Assembly: GCF_000316645.1 (NCBI RefSeq)
Contig: NC_019684.1
Coordinates: 1,860,001 to 1,924,000, forward strand
Source: Nostoc sp. PCC 7524
GTDB lineage: Bacteria; Cyanobacteriota; Cyanobacteriia; Cyanobacteriales; Nostocaceae
Direction of reading: 5' to 3'
Length of the DNA stretch: 64,000 nucleotides
Shown in pieces: positions 1 through 8,866 of the stretch; the first letter of the stretch is position 1, and the number at the start of each line of letters is the position of its first letter. The position numbers and the translations under genes are program-made. The notes beneath the pieces are model-generated. The model did not search any database. It saw only the letters and a list, made by a program, of their open reading frames with translations, and had not been told where the DNA came from.

Positions 1-658
1 TGAATTGGGTGTTCCCTACTCTGATCCTCTCGCCGATGGGCCAGTGATTCAAGCGGCTGCTACCCGCGCTTTACAACGGGGAACAAAACTAGAGGGTGTA
101 CTGGAAATGTTGCAAGCCATTACTCCCAATTTACAAGCACCCATTATTTTATTTACTTATTACAATCCCATTCTGCACCGGGGCATTGACAAATTTTTAG
201 AGCAAATTGCTGCGGCTGGGGTATCTGGCTTGGTGGTTCCTGATTTACCCCTAGAAGAAGCAGGCGGACTACTCAAACCAGCTAGTGAAATTGGTATTGA
301 CTTGACACTATTAATTGCGCCTACCAGTTCATCTGAGAGGATAGAAACCATTGCTCGCTCCTCCCAAGGATTTATCTATTTGGTCAGTGTAACTGGTGTG
401 ACAGGGATGCGATCGCAAATGGAAACACGGGTATCTGATTTATTACAGAAAATTCGCTCTGTTACAGATAAACCCATTGGTGTCGGTTTTGGCATTTCCC
501 AACCAGAACAAGCACGTCAAGTCAAAGCATGGGGAGCAGATGCAGCCATTGTGGGTAGTGCCTTTGTGAAACGATTAGCCGAAGGTACACCCGAAGAAGG
601 ACTAAGTGCGATCGCTCAATTTAGTCAAAGTCTCAAAGCAACCATCAAGACATCTTGA
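1..658 (+). CDS. trpA: Tryptophan synthase alpha subunit, 5'-truncated by the window edge
   Basis: This subunit cleaves indole-3-glycerol phosphate to indole and glyceraldehyde-3-phosphate in the last step of tryptophan synthesis, and channels indole to TrpB. The reading frame is open to the left edge. The first complete codon (bases 2-4) is the Glu of the [14 protein letters not shown] motif, which corresponds to catalytic Glu49 of E. coli TrpA, and the Asp in LADGP corresponds to Asp60. Later TIM-barrel signatures are visible: [11 protein letters not shown], the [10 protein letters not shown] loop, and the phosphate-binding GFGIS and [10 protein letters not shown] segments. Roughly the first 48 residues lie outside the window. 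The TTG at base 5 is therefore not a true start. No other trp gene is next to it, as is common in cyanobacteria, where trp genes are scattered. Confidence 0.97.
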   Translation, partial: ELGVPYSDPLADGPVIQAAATRALQRGTKLEGVLEMLQAITPNLQAPIILFTYYNPILHRGIDKFLEQIAAAGVSGLVVPDLPLEEAGGLLKPASEIGIDLTLLIAPTSSSERIETIARSSQGFIYLVSVTGVTGMRSQMETRVSDLLQKIRSVTDKPIGVGFGISQPEQARQVKAWGADAAIVGSAFVKRLAEGTPEEGLSAIAQFSQSLKATIKTS

Positions 659-903
659 TGATCAAGATAAAGTAGATTAAAAAAGTATAACAACGCAGTT
701 TTTTTACCCGTATTTGGTGGACAATTTACGATTTATAGTCTTGAATATTAACATTGGAATACTAAGTGGTAAAAAAACTAGCTGATATAGCAGCTAATGC
801 TTTGGGTATTATGTGAAATTAAATAGGCTTATAAAGATTATGAGTGTGAGAGTGGGTCAGGCAAAAGTTGTAAAATTGACATCGCAGTTGAGGTGGAAAG
901 GCG

Positions 904-1557
904 ATGAGTGAGAGTATGGCATTTATTGGCGGTGTCGCCGTAGCTGGACTGGCGGCGCTGTTATTGCTCAGGGGGACAAACGCTTCTTCCCTACAGCCTA
1001 ACTTCGCTGTTGCCCCCCAAATGCCAGCCACCGTAGTAGCACCCCAGGTAATGCAACCCCCTATGCAATACCCCCCCTACGGACAAGCACAATATCCCCA
1101 TCAGCCACCTGCTGCGCCTAATCCTGAACAGCGAGTAGAACTAGAACGGCTGAAAATGGACTTGGATCGGTTAAAAAGCGATAACGAACAACTCAGAGCG
1201 CAAAATCAGCAACTCCAGTTTCAATTCCAGAATTACAACAACCAACAGCTGCAATTAGCCCAGCAAAACAGCCAAAAAGTAGCAGCCGCCGCTTTCCAAG
1301 CTGAAACCCCTTGGTTTAATTCACCCATCGTTTGGGCAGCCGGAGGGGCGACTCTCACCATTGGTGGTGGAATTGTAGTCGCTGGCGTATTATCTTTGTT
1401 CTCACCGCGCCAACGTCCTACCAGGACAGTACAAGTAATTCATCCCTACCAAGGTCATACACAGCCTTTAGTTCCTGTGCGACGTGCTGAATTCCTACCC
1501 CCAGCCGGAATGGATGCCAGACGCATGGAAACCCATGAATATGACGAAATGCGGTAG
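904..1557 (+). CDS. Membrane-anchored Pro/Gln-rich coiled-coil protein, function unknown
   Basis: I do not recognise a named family for this 217-residue protein. It has an N-terminal hydrophobic segment (about residues 6-23, FIGGVAVAGLAALLLLRG). A Pro/Gln/Tyr-rich stretch follows (about 35-75), then a coiled coil (about 76-125) rich in Leu, Gln and Asn (LERLKMDLDRLKSDNEQLRA). A second hydrophobic segment lies at about 140-165 (GGATLTIGGGIVVAGVLSLF), and the tail is basic. Two membrane segments flanking a soluble coiled coil suggest an envelope or thylakoid scaffold, which is inference only. A purine-rich GGAAAGG sits 3 bases before the ATG at 904. The gene is followed at once by a GGGGCAGAAG-type repeat. 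Confidence 0.75.
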   Translation: MSESMAFIGGVAVAGLAALLLLRGTNASSLQPNFAVAPQMPATVVAPQVMQPPMQYPPYGQAQYPHQPPAAPNPEQRVELERLKMDLDRLKSDNEQLRAQNQQLQFQFQNYNNQQLQLAQQNSQKVAAAAFQAETPWFNSPIVWAAGGATLTIGGGIVVAGVLSLFSPRQRPTRTVQVIHPYQGHTQPLVPVRRAEFLPPAGMDARRMETHEYDEMR

Positions 1558-1600
1558 GGGCAGAAGGGCAGAAGGGCAGAGGAGCATAGGGGCAGGGGAG
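1556..1600. repeat. Purine-rich short tandem repeat tract
   Basis: Tandem near-copies of an AGAAGGGC / AGGGGCAG unit lie directly after the stop of the 217-residue protein. The tract resembles those at 4809-4856 and 61337-61420, which also start just after stop codons. Such tracts are typical of intergenic DNA in filamentous cyanobacteria. Confidence 0.7.
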
Positions 1601-1661
1601 ATTGTTCTCAAGAATTTTTGAATTTTGTAGGCTTTCCCTGTTCCCCGTTCCCTGTTTCCCG

Positions 1662-3575
1662 TTAATAACCATTTTGAGGCAATTCTGAAGGGTTAATAAT
1701 CTCTGGTTCCTCAGTTTCAGGTGTTTCTTGTGAGGGACTTTTTTGCTTTTCTAGATTGTTGTTTTGAGGAAATGCCTGTTTTTTGACATTTTCGGCTGCT
1801 TGCTGAAACAACGGTTCTAATTTATCTTGCCAGTATTTAATATTGGGTAACTTTTCGGGATGGTTTTTGTAGTCTAAAACTTTATCCCATTGACCATTAT
1901 CTATGGCCTGATTGATGTCGTTAAAGAGTGCGTCTGCTTTCGCCCAATCTTCTTGCCACTGGTTAATCATGGCTGCCGTTTCTTTAATACCAGCAGACGC
2001 ATTTTGAGGAATTGATCTGAGTGTAGCGATCGCTCCTATTAAATCACCTGATTCATACTTTTGTCTGGCTTTAGCCACAATCTCGGTACTCTTTTCCTGA
2101 GACGGTGTTGGCGTGGGACTTGGGGCATCTTCTGGTGCTGAGGGTGACACCATTGGGTTATCAAATTGTGGTTTAGCTTGGGGAACAGGTCGAGCAGCGA
2201 TTAATGTACTATCATCTACTGTTTTCAGAGCTATACCTCTGTCACGCAAACAAGAAATCCATTCCTGATTATTAATAATCACATCTGAGTGCGCCCAAGC
2301 TAACCGACTTGAGTTCAGTTTAATTTCCACCCAACCCCGTTTTGTCCGGGTGCCAGTCACCTCAAACTTGCTATTTTCGCCAATTGTTTTTAAAACATTA
2401 TCAGAATTAATCGAACTCGGTTCAGAACGGATATTAGAGTTACCAGCCACCACCGCCAGGCATTTATCCGCACTAGCTGCATTATTACCCAAGAAATTAC
2501 CAGCAAAGTTTTTCACATTGGGATAGAAATTGGCCACCAAAGCAGCTGCACCACCCGCCAATAACACCCCAATTAATAATGGCCAGGGGTCAGATTTTTC
2601 AGAATTTGGACGAGATGGTTGAACTGAAGGGGGGTTAGCTGGTGCTACGGCTAAAGTTTGCTGTCGAGATAACCGAGATGGTAATGTAGTAGGTTCGTAC
2701 TTAGAAGTATTAATAGATTTTTGGGCTGTAGAAGACACAGATACAGCTACAGGATTAATCACATTTTGACAAGCTTGCAGTGCTTCTGTTGCCGTTTGAT
2801 AACGGTCTTTGAAGTGATAACGCACCATCTTAGTTAACACTTCTGCCAGGCGATAATTGACATTAACTAAATGCTGCCAGAGAATTTCACCTGTATTTGG
2901 GTCTTCTTGTAGTTCGGCGGCTGTTAGTCCCGTCAAAGCTTGGATGGCAATAATCCCCAAAGAATAGATATCACTATTGGGGCGGGGTTTACCTTGGCCT
3001 TGTTCTGTCGGCATATAGCCAGGAGTACCAATAGCGACTGTCGCAGTGGGTTGTCCACCAACCATAACCATTGGTGTCCGCAATTGCTTAACTGCACCAA
3101 AGTCTACTAAAACTAATTTATTGTCTGAAGTGCGACGAATGATATTATCTGGCTTAATATCGCGGTGAATCACCCCTTGCTGGTGAACAAACTCTAAGAC
3201 AGTCAAAACTTCCTGCAACAGTTGAATAACTTGGCTATCACTCCAACGCTTCCCAGAGATGAGTTCTTCTGTGAGGGTGTGTCCTTCTATGTACTCTTGA
3301 ACTAAATAAAATTCTTGGTTTTCGTCAAAATAAGCCAGTAATCGGGGTATCTGGTCATGATGACCCAGCCTTTCTAAAGTTTCGGCTTCGCTGTTAAACA
3401 GACGCTTGGCAGTTTCAAAAACTCTGGGGTCAGAACTAGCGGGTTGTAGGTGCTTAACAACGCAGATGGGGTTGCCTGGTCTGCGGGTATCTTGGGCTAT
3501 GTAGGTTTGACCAAATCCTCCTGTAGCTAGAACTCTAACGACTTGGTAACGGTGGTCTAGTAGCTTGCCTATCAT
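1662..3575 (-). CDS. Serine/threonine protein kinase with transmembrane segment, SH3b domain and helical C-terminus
   Basis: A eukaryotic-type (Hanks) kinase of 637 residues. The catalytic domain (about residues 8-275) has the glycine loop ATGGFG (17-22), Lys41 in VVKHL, the HRDIKPDN catalytic loop with Asp139, DFG at 158-160 and a GTPGYMPTEQ activation-segment end, so it looks active. A low-complexity linker leads to one membrane helix (about 331-350). Next comes an SH3b-like domain (about 368-435, starting DKCLAVV and including NIRSEPSS), then a Pro/Ser linker and a helical region rich in Gln and Lys. The topology implies a cytoplasmic kinase sensing through an extracytoplasmic SH3b domain that may bind peptidoglycan or protein. 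The substrate is unknown. It is a monocistron divergent from the 3742 gene. Confidence 0.93.
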   Translation of the reverse strand: MIGKLLDHRYQVVRVLATGGFGQTYIAQDTRRPGNPICVVKHLQPASSDPRVFETAKRLFNSEAETLERLGHHDQIPRLLAYFDENQEFYLVQEYIEGHTLTEELISGKRWSDSQVIQLLQEVLTVLEFVHQQGVIHRDIKPDNIIRRTSDNKLVLVDFGAVKQLRTPMVMVGGQPTATVAIGTPGYMPTEQGQGKPRPNSDIYSLGIIAIQALTGLTAAELQEDPNTGEILWQHLVNVNYRLAEVLTKMVRYHFKDRYQTATEALQACQNVINPVAVSVSSTAQKSINTSKYEPTTLPSRLSRQQTLAVAPANPPSVQPSRPNSEKSDPWPLLIGVLLAGGAAALVANFYPNVKNFAGNFLGNNAASADKCLAVVAGNSNIRSEPSSINSDNVLKTIGENSKFEVTGTRTKRGWVEIKLNSSRLAWAHSDVIINNQEWISCLRDRGIALKTVDDSTLIAARPVPQAKPQFDNPMVSPSAPEDAPSPTPTPSQEKSTEIVAKARQKYESGDLIGAIATLRSIPQNASAGIKETAAMINQWQEDWAKADALFNDINQAIDNGQWDKVLDYKNHPEKLPNIKYWQDKLEPLFQQAAENVKKQAFPQNNNLEKQKSPSQETPETEEPEIINPSELPQNGY

Positions 3576-3741
3576 AAATCCCTCCCCAGAGTTATCACCT
3601 AAGTTTTCCCGATGGTAATAAATATCTCCAAATTTTTGGCAGTGAAATCCGCTATCTTGATAAAAGATTTGAACTTAATACGCAATTCTTTTAATAAACA
3701 CAGACTGTAAATTTTTCTTTTAGTGCCTTTGTTAATTACCG

Positions 3742-4227
3742 ATGCCACCTAGAATAACAGACCAAGTTACATGGCAGCAGGCAGAACTCCTCATGCAACC
3801 TGCTTTTATTCGCGTTGTTGATAATCTTCGCAAGCAGCTAGATGAATCAGCTTGGAAAGGAACTTACCAAGACGTGCTGATTTGGCCTGCTAACACCACT
3901 GATGAAATCAAAGCTTTGGTAACTCAGTTATTAGAAGAAATGGAAACTGCAACTTTAGAACGAGCAGATGCCATCAGAGAAACCCTAGCTAGTTTACCAA
4001 TGCCCCATCCAGGATACCACTTATGTTTGCAACGTCAAGACCAACAAATCAGTATTGATTTGTGGGAATTATGCTATCAGGTATGTTTTATTAATTACAG
4101 TCCAGAAAGTGAAACGGTTAATATTGATCCAAGTTTAATTGATGACTTAGGTGAAGTTGATTGGCAACAATTGGAAGAAAAGACTAAGGAATTAGTTGGG
4201 CAGGTGTTTGCAAATTTACCTGGGTGA
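3742..4227 (+). CDS. Conserved hypothetical protein, 161 residues
   Basis: I do not recognise the family. The protein is soluble, acidic and mostly helical, with no signal peptide or membrane segment. The middle part carries MPHPGYHLCLQRQ and a Trp/Cys-containing segment (LWELCYQVCFINY), and the C-terminus is rich in Glu and Leu. Codon use and HIP1-type sequence around it match the neighbours, so it is probably a real core gene. It is divergent from the kinase at 1662-3575, with about 165 bases between the starts. Confidence 0.7.
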   Translation: MPPRITDQVTWQQAELLMQPAFIRVVDNLRKQLDESAWKGTYQDVLIWPANTTDEIKALVTQLLEEMETATLERADAIRETLASLPMPHPGYHLCLQRQDQQISIDLWELCYQVCFINYSPESETVNIDPSLIDDLGEVDWQQLEEKTKELVGQVFANLPG

Positions 4228-4371
4228 GGTGCGATCGCTCATGTTAATAAGATAGTCGAGTAGGCGATCGCCTACTTAATATATGTTGCTTTTCTATTTT
4301 TTCCTGGATGACTTGTTTGTGGCTGGTAATTTTAGAACAACAGCAGCTATAGAAGATGTCCTGTTGACTCT

Positions 4372-4809
4372 ATGCGTCGCCAAATTACCATCTATACACT
4401 CATATGCTTACTATCATTGTTTCTCATTACGCTTTGGTGGCCTAGTGATGATACTCAATGCAATTCAGAGGCCTTTCTAGCATCAAAAACCCAAAAGTTT
4501 CAAGTACAAGCAACTAAGGTAGTGGTTCAGCCGTGGCGTGGTGAACACCATGTATATGGAATATTTATGGTTCTTGACGAATACAAGAAAACTCCTTTTT
4601 TCGTCTTAACTGTTAAAGGTGGGGAAAGTAAATGTTCTAAACCATTTGGGTACAGTCAAAATTATGATGATATCTTCGCTGAACCAAACACCCATCTGAT
4701 CAGAAATTATTTCAAAACCCGCATTGCACTGCGGTTGATTCTCCAAGGTTTATACTCTCAATTAAATAATCCTCAAAACTGGACTTTAACTTACCCGCAA
4801 GGGAAGTAG
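4372..4809 (+). CDS. Small exported or membrane-anchored hypothetical protein
   Basis: A 145-residue protein with a basic start (MRRQ) and a hydrophobic stretch at about residues 5-22 (ITIYTLICLLSLFLITLWW). It reads as an uncleaved signal anchor or signal peptide. The rest is a soluble mixed domain with three further Cys or aromatic-rich patches, and I recognise no family. An overlapping frame opens at 4283 but has no sensible protein features, so I prefer this one. There is no clear ribosome-binding site before 4372. A purine-rich repeat tract begins right at the stop. Confidence 0.55.
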   Translation: MRRQITIYTLICLLSLFLITLWWPSDDTQCNSEAFLASKTQKFQVQATKVVVQPWRGEHHVYGIFMVLDEYKKTPFFVLTVKGGESKCSKPFGYSQNYDDIFAEPNTHLIRNYFKTRIALRLILQGLYSQLNNPQNWTLTYPQGK

Positions 4810-4903
4810 GGGGCAGAGGGGCAGAGGAGCGGAGGGGCAGAGGGGCAGAGGAGAAAAAATAAAAACTATTGCCTATTACCTATTGCCTATTACCTATTGC
4901 CTT
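4809..4903. repeat. Purine-rich tandem tract followed by STRR-type repeats
   Basis: GGGGCAGAGG-type units (4810-4855) are followed by alternating TATTGCC and TATTACC heptamers (about 4866-4902), a typical short tandemly repeated repetitive sequence of heterocystous cyanobacteria. The tract fills the gap between two convergent genes and reaches the stop codon region of the M28 peptidase. Confidence 0.8.
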
Positions 4904-5889
4904 AACAACTTATTAGTCGCATTGATTACAATCTGTGCAGAACCAGCAAAAAACGATCGCTCGATATTTTGCGGTGTATCACTAGGTTGATGGTAGTGGG
5001 GTGTACGGAGATTGGCTGTGTCTGTGACTAAAACAGCGCCTACTCCTTGATACCAAAAAGGCGCATGATCACTGCGGAGAGTGTCAGGTGTCAGCAAGCC
5101 TTTGAGGGGAATAGGTAACTTTAAAACATCTGGCAAATTAGCTGTATCTGAATTCTCAAAGGCATTGAGTAAATGTAAATTTTCTGTATCACCCACAGCT
5201 ACTAAAAAATCACCCTTGTCGCTGGGTGGAGTCACAGGTAAACCCGTCGGGTATTTTTGACAGCCTGTTGTGTAGCAAGCGTAACCTACCATATCCATAA
5301 CAATGACACCACGTAGGTTTTGCAAGCGTTTTTCTTCAGTAACAAACGCCTTACTACCAAGTAATCCGGCTTCTTCTTGATCAAAAAAGGCCAATTGTAA
5401 TGTTTGAGGTGTGGGGAGAGAACGAAAAACTCGCGCTATTTCTAGTAAAACAGCTACACCACTGGCATTATCATCAGCACCAGGAGATTCGGCAACAGTA
5501 TCATAATGGGCTGCAACTAAAATTGCGCCGCCTTTAGTGTCAGTTCCGGCGCGTTCAGCAAAGATATTTACACCATCAGAAAATTTTTCTAATTTTGGTC
5601 GCCAACCTAGTTTTCGCAATTCATTGATAATATAGATTCGGGTACGCGATCGCTCAGTTGCTGTGTAGCGTTGAAAATTTAACTTTTCAATATGAGTTAA
5701 TAATCTATCAATCGATACTTGCGGAGCATTGTTAACTTCCTGAAACTCAGGCTGTGGTTGTGGTGTGACTACTGGTACACTCTCAACAATTTCTGGTGAG
5801 GGACGCTGCTCAAAAAATGTGCTACCTCTACCACCCACTATTACGATTGCCACTAGCACCAACAGCGCCAGCCAAATCCTTTTTTTCAT
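4894..5889 (-). CDS. M28-family zinc aminopeptidase, membrane-anchored
   Basis: This 331-residue protein is a secreted or periplasm-facing metallopeptidase of the M28 family (aminopeptidases with a co-catalytic two-zinc site). Residues 4-20 form a signal anchor. The metal ligands expected for M28 are all present: His128 in AAHYD, Asp139 in GADDNASG, the Glu pair 172-173 in DQEEAGLLGS, Asp199 in VIVMDMVG, and a C-terminal His in the segment TPHYHQPSDT. The Asp two residues after His128 is the family's supporting acid. It is probably active and likely trims peptides outside the cytoplasm. It is convergent with the 4372 gene. The stop lies inside repeated sequence. Confidence 0.93.
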   Translation of the reverse strand: MKKRIWLALLVLVAIVIVGGRGSTFFEQRPSPEIVESVPVVTPQPQPEFQEVNNAPQVSIDRLLTHIEKLNFQRYTATERSRTRIYIINELRKLGWRPKLEKFSDGVNIFAERAGTDTKGGAILVAAHYDTVAESPGADDNASGVAVLLEIARVFRSLPTPQTLQLAFFDQEEAGLLGSKAFVTEEKRLQNLRGVIVMDMVGYACYTTGCQKYPTGLPVTPPSDKGDFLVAVGDTENLHLLNAFENSDTANLPDVLKLPIPLKGLLTPDTLRSDHAPFWYQGVGAVLVTDTANLRTPHYHQPSDTPQNIERSFFAGSAQIVINATNKLLRQ

Positions 5890-5973
5890 CTGAGTTTCTC
5901 GTACCTTTCACACTAGACTAGCGTAAACACAAACGAGCCGCAGCCTAAAATCTCCCGGAAGGTATAACCGCAA

Positions 5974-6918
5974 TTAGGACATATCCAAACAAGAGTACAG
6001 TATCATCTTTTTATCTCCACTACCAGCAGCTAATTGCTGACCATCTGGACTGAAAGCTACAGTATAGACTGCATCATCAGCCCCTTGATAAGTACAAATT
6101 TCTTTACCATTTACTACCTGCCATAACTTGACAGTCTTATCTTTACTGCCACTAGCTAATATCTTGCCATTGGGATGAAAAGCTACAGAACAAACATCAT
6201 TTTCATGGCCTATTAATGTCCGAATTTCTGCACCCGTATTCATATCCCATAACTTAATTTTCTTATTCTGACTGCCACTAACTAAGATTTTCCCATCTGG
6301 ACTAAAAGCCAGGGAGTTAATATTGGCAAACCAATCATCGTCTGTTTTAATTGTTTGGACTTGTTGCTTAGTTAAATACAAAATTTTAATATTCTTATCT
6401 TTACTACCGCCAGCTAAAATCTTACCATCTGGACTAAAGACAACAGATAATACATCATCAGTAAACCCATGAAAAGATGCTATTTCTTTGCGTTTTTCTA
6501 ATGACCAAAGCTTAACAGTTTTATCTTGACTTCCACTAGCTAAAATTTTTCCATCTGGGCTGAAAGCAACAGAGTAGACTTTTTCTTCATGTCCTGTAAA
6601 AGTATGAATTTCTTGGACTGTTTGCACGTCCCATAACTTAATAGTTTTGTCATCACTCCCACTAGCCAAAGTTTTGCTATTTGGGCTAAAAGCTACTGTA
6701 TTCACACTGCCAAACCATGAAGATTCACCATGTCCCTTCAAAGTGCAATGCTCCTGATTAGTTAACAAACTCCATATTTTAATAGTTTTATCATCACTAG
6801 CACTTGCTAACATCTGTCCATCATGACTAAAGTCAACAGCCAGAACTTTACTACAATGACCTTTGAGAATTTGGACAGATACTAAATTTTGGAGATTTCT
6901 TTGGTTAAAAGTGTCCAT
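5974..6918 (-). CDS. WD40-repeat protein, single seven-bladed propeller
   Basis: The whole 314-residue protein is seven WD40 units of about 40 residues, each ending in a form of GSxDKTIKLW. Variants are ASASDDKTIKIW, ASGSDDKTIKLW, ASGSQDKTVKLW, AGGSKDKNIKIL, VSGSQNKKIKLW, ASGSKDKTVKLW and AAGSGDKKMILY. Seven units should close one propeller, so the gene looks complete. There is no fused kinase, NACHT or peptidase domain, which are common partners in filamentous cyanobacteria, and no signal peptide. The role is presumably as a protein-interaction scaffold. It is followed by the M28 peptidase on the same strand, 84 bases on. The upstream region (6919-7092) is shared with the divergent gene at 7093. 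Confidence 0.93.
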   Translation of the reverse strand: MDTFNQRNLQNLVSVQILKGHCSKVLAVDFSHDGQMLASASDDKTIKIWSLLTNQEHCTLKGHGESSWFGSVNTVAFSPNSKTLASGSDDKTIKLWDVQTVQEIHTFTGHEEKVYSVAFSPDGKILASGSQDKTVKLWSLEKRKEIASFHGFTDDVLSVVFSPDGKILAGGSKDKNIKILYLTKQQVQTIKTDDDWFANINSLAFSPDGKILVSGSQNKKIKLWDMNTGAEIRTLIGHENDVCSVAFHPNGKILASGSKDKTVKLWQVVNGKEICTYQGADDAVYTVAFSPDGQQLAAGSGDKKMILYSCLDMS

Positions 6919-7092
6919 GATGTCAATGCAGTATCAAAATAGCAGCCTTCTTAATGAAGACTATCATAGAGCAATGCTATACCCAATTCCTGGGAAGTTT
7001 TACAGCTTGTCTTTTGACAAAGTGACAAAATTTACTTAAATTTCCGCATAAAACTGATAAAGCATCTTTCTCAATAGATACTGTAAATTGCA

Positions 7093-7548
7093 ATGCGGTC
7101 AAACATTTTTCTGGCATCAACTACCTTAGCTTGCCTCACTTTGTTAGTTAATAGTGGGGAAATTGCTAGAGGAGACAATCAACATCATGGTCACTCAAGG
7201 CATCATCAAAAAACAATTGAAATTACTCCAGGTCAACCTGTACCATCAGTTGACTTAGTTGTACATAAAGATGCCTCAAAAGGATGGAATTTAGAAGCTA
7301 AAGTCTCTAATTTTCGATTTGCACCAGAAAAGATTAATCAAGCAGCTAAACCAGGAGAAGGTCATGGTCATATTTATATCAATGGGCAGAAAATCACCCG
7401 CTTGTATGGTTCTTGGTACTATTTAGAACACCTTAAGCCGGGTAGAAATGAAATCACTGTTTCCCTCAATGCCAACAGTCATGAGGCGTTAGTTCACAAT
7501 GGTAAAGTGATTCAAGATACTGAAATTATTGATGTGCGTAGAGACTAG
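7093..7548 (+). CDS. Exported His-rich protein, possible metal-binding
   Basis: A 151-residue protein with a signal peptide (about residues 1-27, SNIFLASTTLACLTLLVNSG). A His cluster follows (HHGHSRHHQ), then a predicted beta-sandwich domain. A second His/aromatic patch (EGHGHIYING, LYGSWYYLEHL) and later His residues could bind copper or another metal. The fold pattern is like the small periplasmic copper carriers, but I cannot name the family. It is the first gene of a likely three-gene operon: 43 bases to the UreH-type protein, which in turn overlaps the third gene. Confidence 0.75.
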   Translation: MRSNIFLASTTLACLTLLVNSGEIARGDNQHHGHSRHHQKTIEITPGQPVPSVDLVVHKDASKGWNLEAKVSNFRFAPEKINQAAKPGEGHGHIYINGQKITRLYGSWYYLEHLKPGRNEITVSLNANSHEALVHNGKVIQDTEIIDVRRD

Positions 7549-7591
7549 AGCCTAGGGGCTAGTATATTTCTTGCACTACCCATGACCACAT

Positions 7592-8866
7592 ATGTTCGAT
7601 TTATTTTTAATTACAATTTTGGGATTTTTGGGTAGCTTTGGGCATTGTTTCGGGATGTGCGGGCCACTAACGGTGGCATTTTCTCTGTCTCATCAGCAAT
7701 CAACCCCACAGAAAACATCCTCAGCAGGTGTATCAACTTTAGAAAAACCTGCCACTACTTGGCAACAGCAATTAATATTCCATGTCTTATTAAATTTGGG
7801 ACGGATGCTGAGTTATGCCTTAGTCGGGGCTGGCATTGGGGCGCTGGGTTCGGTACTGTTACAAGGTGGACAGTTGGCGGGTGTGGGTAGCGACTTGCGG
7901 CGTGTAATGGCAATTATTACTGGTGTGATGCTGATTTGGTTCGGTTTAGGACAAATTACACCCCATTTACTACCTCGCATTCCTTTGCTACATCCCCTAT
8001 TACAAGGCGGGTTACATAATCGCCTCAGTACCGCAATGGTGAAGTTGTCCTTACATCAGCGATGGTGGACACCCATACTATTGGGTATGACTTGGGGTTT
8101 AATGCCTTGTGGTTTTTTGTATGCTGCCCAAATTAAAGCGGCGGAGACTGGTAGTTTATGGCTGGGTACGGCGACTATGCTGGCATTTGGTTTAGGCACA
8201 CTCCCCACAATGTTAGGTGTCGGTGTGTCTACGGCTTTGGTGAGTCAAGACAGGCGTAGTCAGTTATTTCGCCTAGGTGGTTGGGTGACACTGAGTATTG
8301 GCGCAATTACTTTGCTGCGGACTGGTGACACAATGGTAGATTATACCGGACACGCTGCTTTGTTCTGTTTGATGATGGCGTTAATTGCTCGTCCCATTAG
8401 TAAATTGTGGGCATCACCTTTACGTTATCGCCGTGCTTTGGGGGTGGGGGCGTTTGTCTTGGCTGTGGTGCATACCACCCACATGATTGAACATTCATTG
8501 CAATGGAATTTTGCTGCTTTTTGGTTTTTACCGCCAGAATTTCAACTGGGAATGACTGCCGGTGCGCTAGGATTAATATTAATGACCCCCGCAGCTTTAA
8601 CAAGTTGGGAATCGTGGCAAAAATCTTGGGGTAAACGCTGGCGACAGATTCATTTATTAAGTGTGCCGGCTTTACTGTTGAGTGTGATTCATGCGGTGTT
8701 GATTGGTTCCCATTATTTGGGTTCTTTACAATTGACTTGGGGAAATAAGTTAGCGGTTGTGTTACTGGGAATAGTCACCGTTGGAGTTTTTCTAGTACGA
8801 ATGCGCTGTTTTTGGTCAAAGTTAACTGTAGAAAAGTTTTATGTTCCCCCAAGTAAATCACAGTAA
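7592..8866 (+). CDS. UreH/TauE-type membrane protein fused to a C-terminal heme-type membrane domain
   Basis: This 424-residue protein starts with the conserved GSFGHCFGMCGPL segment (about residues 14-26). That segment marks the urease-accessory UreH_2 branch of the sulfite exporter TauE/DsbD-like superfamily, whose members are linked to heavy-metal and cytochrome biogenesis. Six or so helices follow, including LLGMTWGLMPCGFLYA. The last 140 residues are extra. They contain helices with paired histidines (VVHTTHMIEH near 291-302, and IHLLSVP...VIHAVLIGSH near 353-375) that resemble a ferric-reductase or YedZ-type heme-binding transmembrane domain. The heme assignment is inference from His placement. 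It overlaps the next gene by 26 bases, which suggests translational coupling. Confidence 0.85.
   Translation: MFDLFLITILGFLGSFGHCFGMCGPLTVAFSLSHQQSTPQKTSSAGVSTLEKPATTWQQQLIFHVLLNLGRMLSYALVGAGIGALGSVLLQGGQLAGVGSDLRRVMAIITGVMLIWFGLGQITPHLLPRIPLLHPLLQGGLHNRLSTAMVKLSLHQRWWTPILLGMTWGLMPCGFLYAAQIKAAETGSLWLGTATMLAFGLGTLPTMLGVGVSTALVSQDRRSQLFRLGGWVTLSIGAITLLRTGDTMVDYTGHAALFCLMMALIARPISKLWASPLRYRRALGVGAFVLAVVHTTHMIEHSLQWNFAAFWFLPPEFQLGMTAGALGLILMTPAALTSWESWQKSWGKRWRQIHLLSVPALLLSVIHAVLIGSHYLGSLQLTWGNKLAVVLLGIVTVGVFLVRMRCFWSKLTVEKFYVPPSKSQ

Noticed and set aside
4283..4480. Open frame of 65 codons before the small exported protein
   Set aside because: It overlaps the better-supported frame at 4372-4809 and its translation shows no ordered features.
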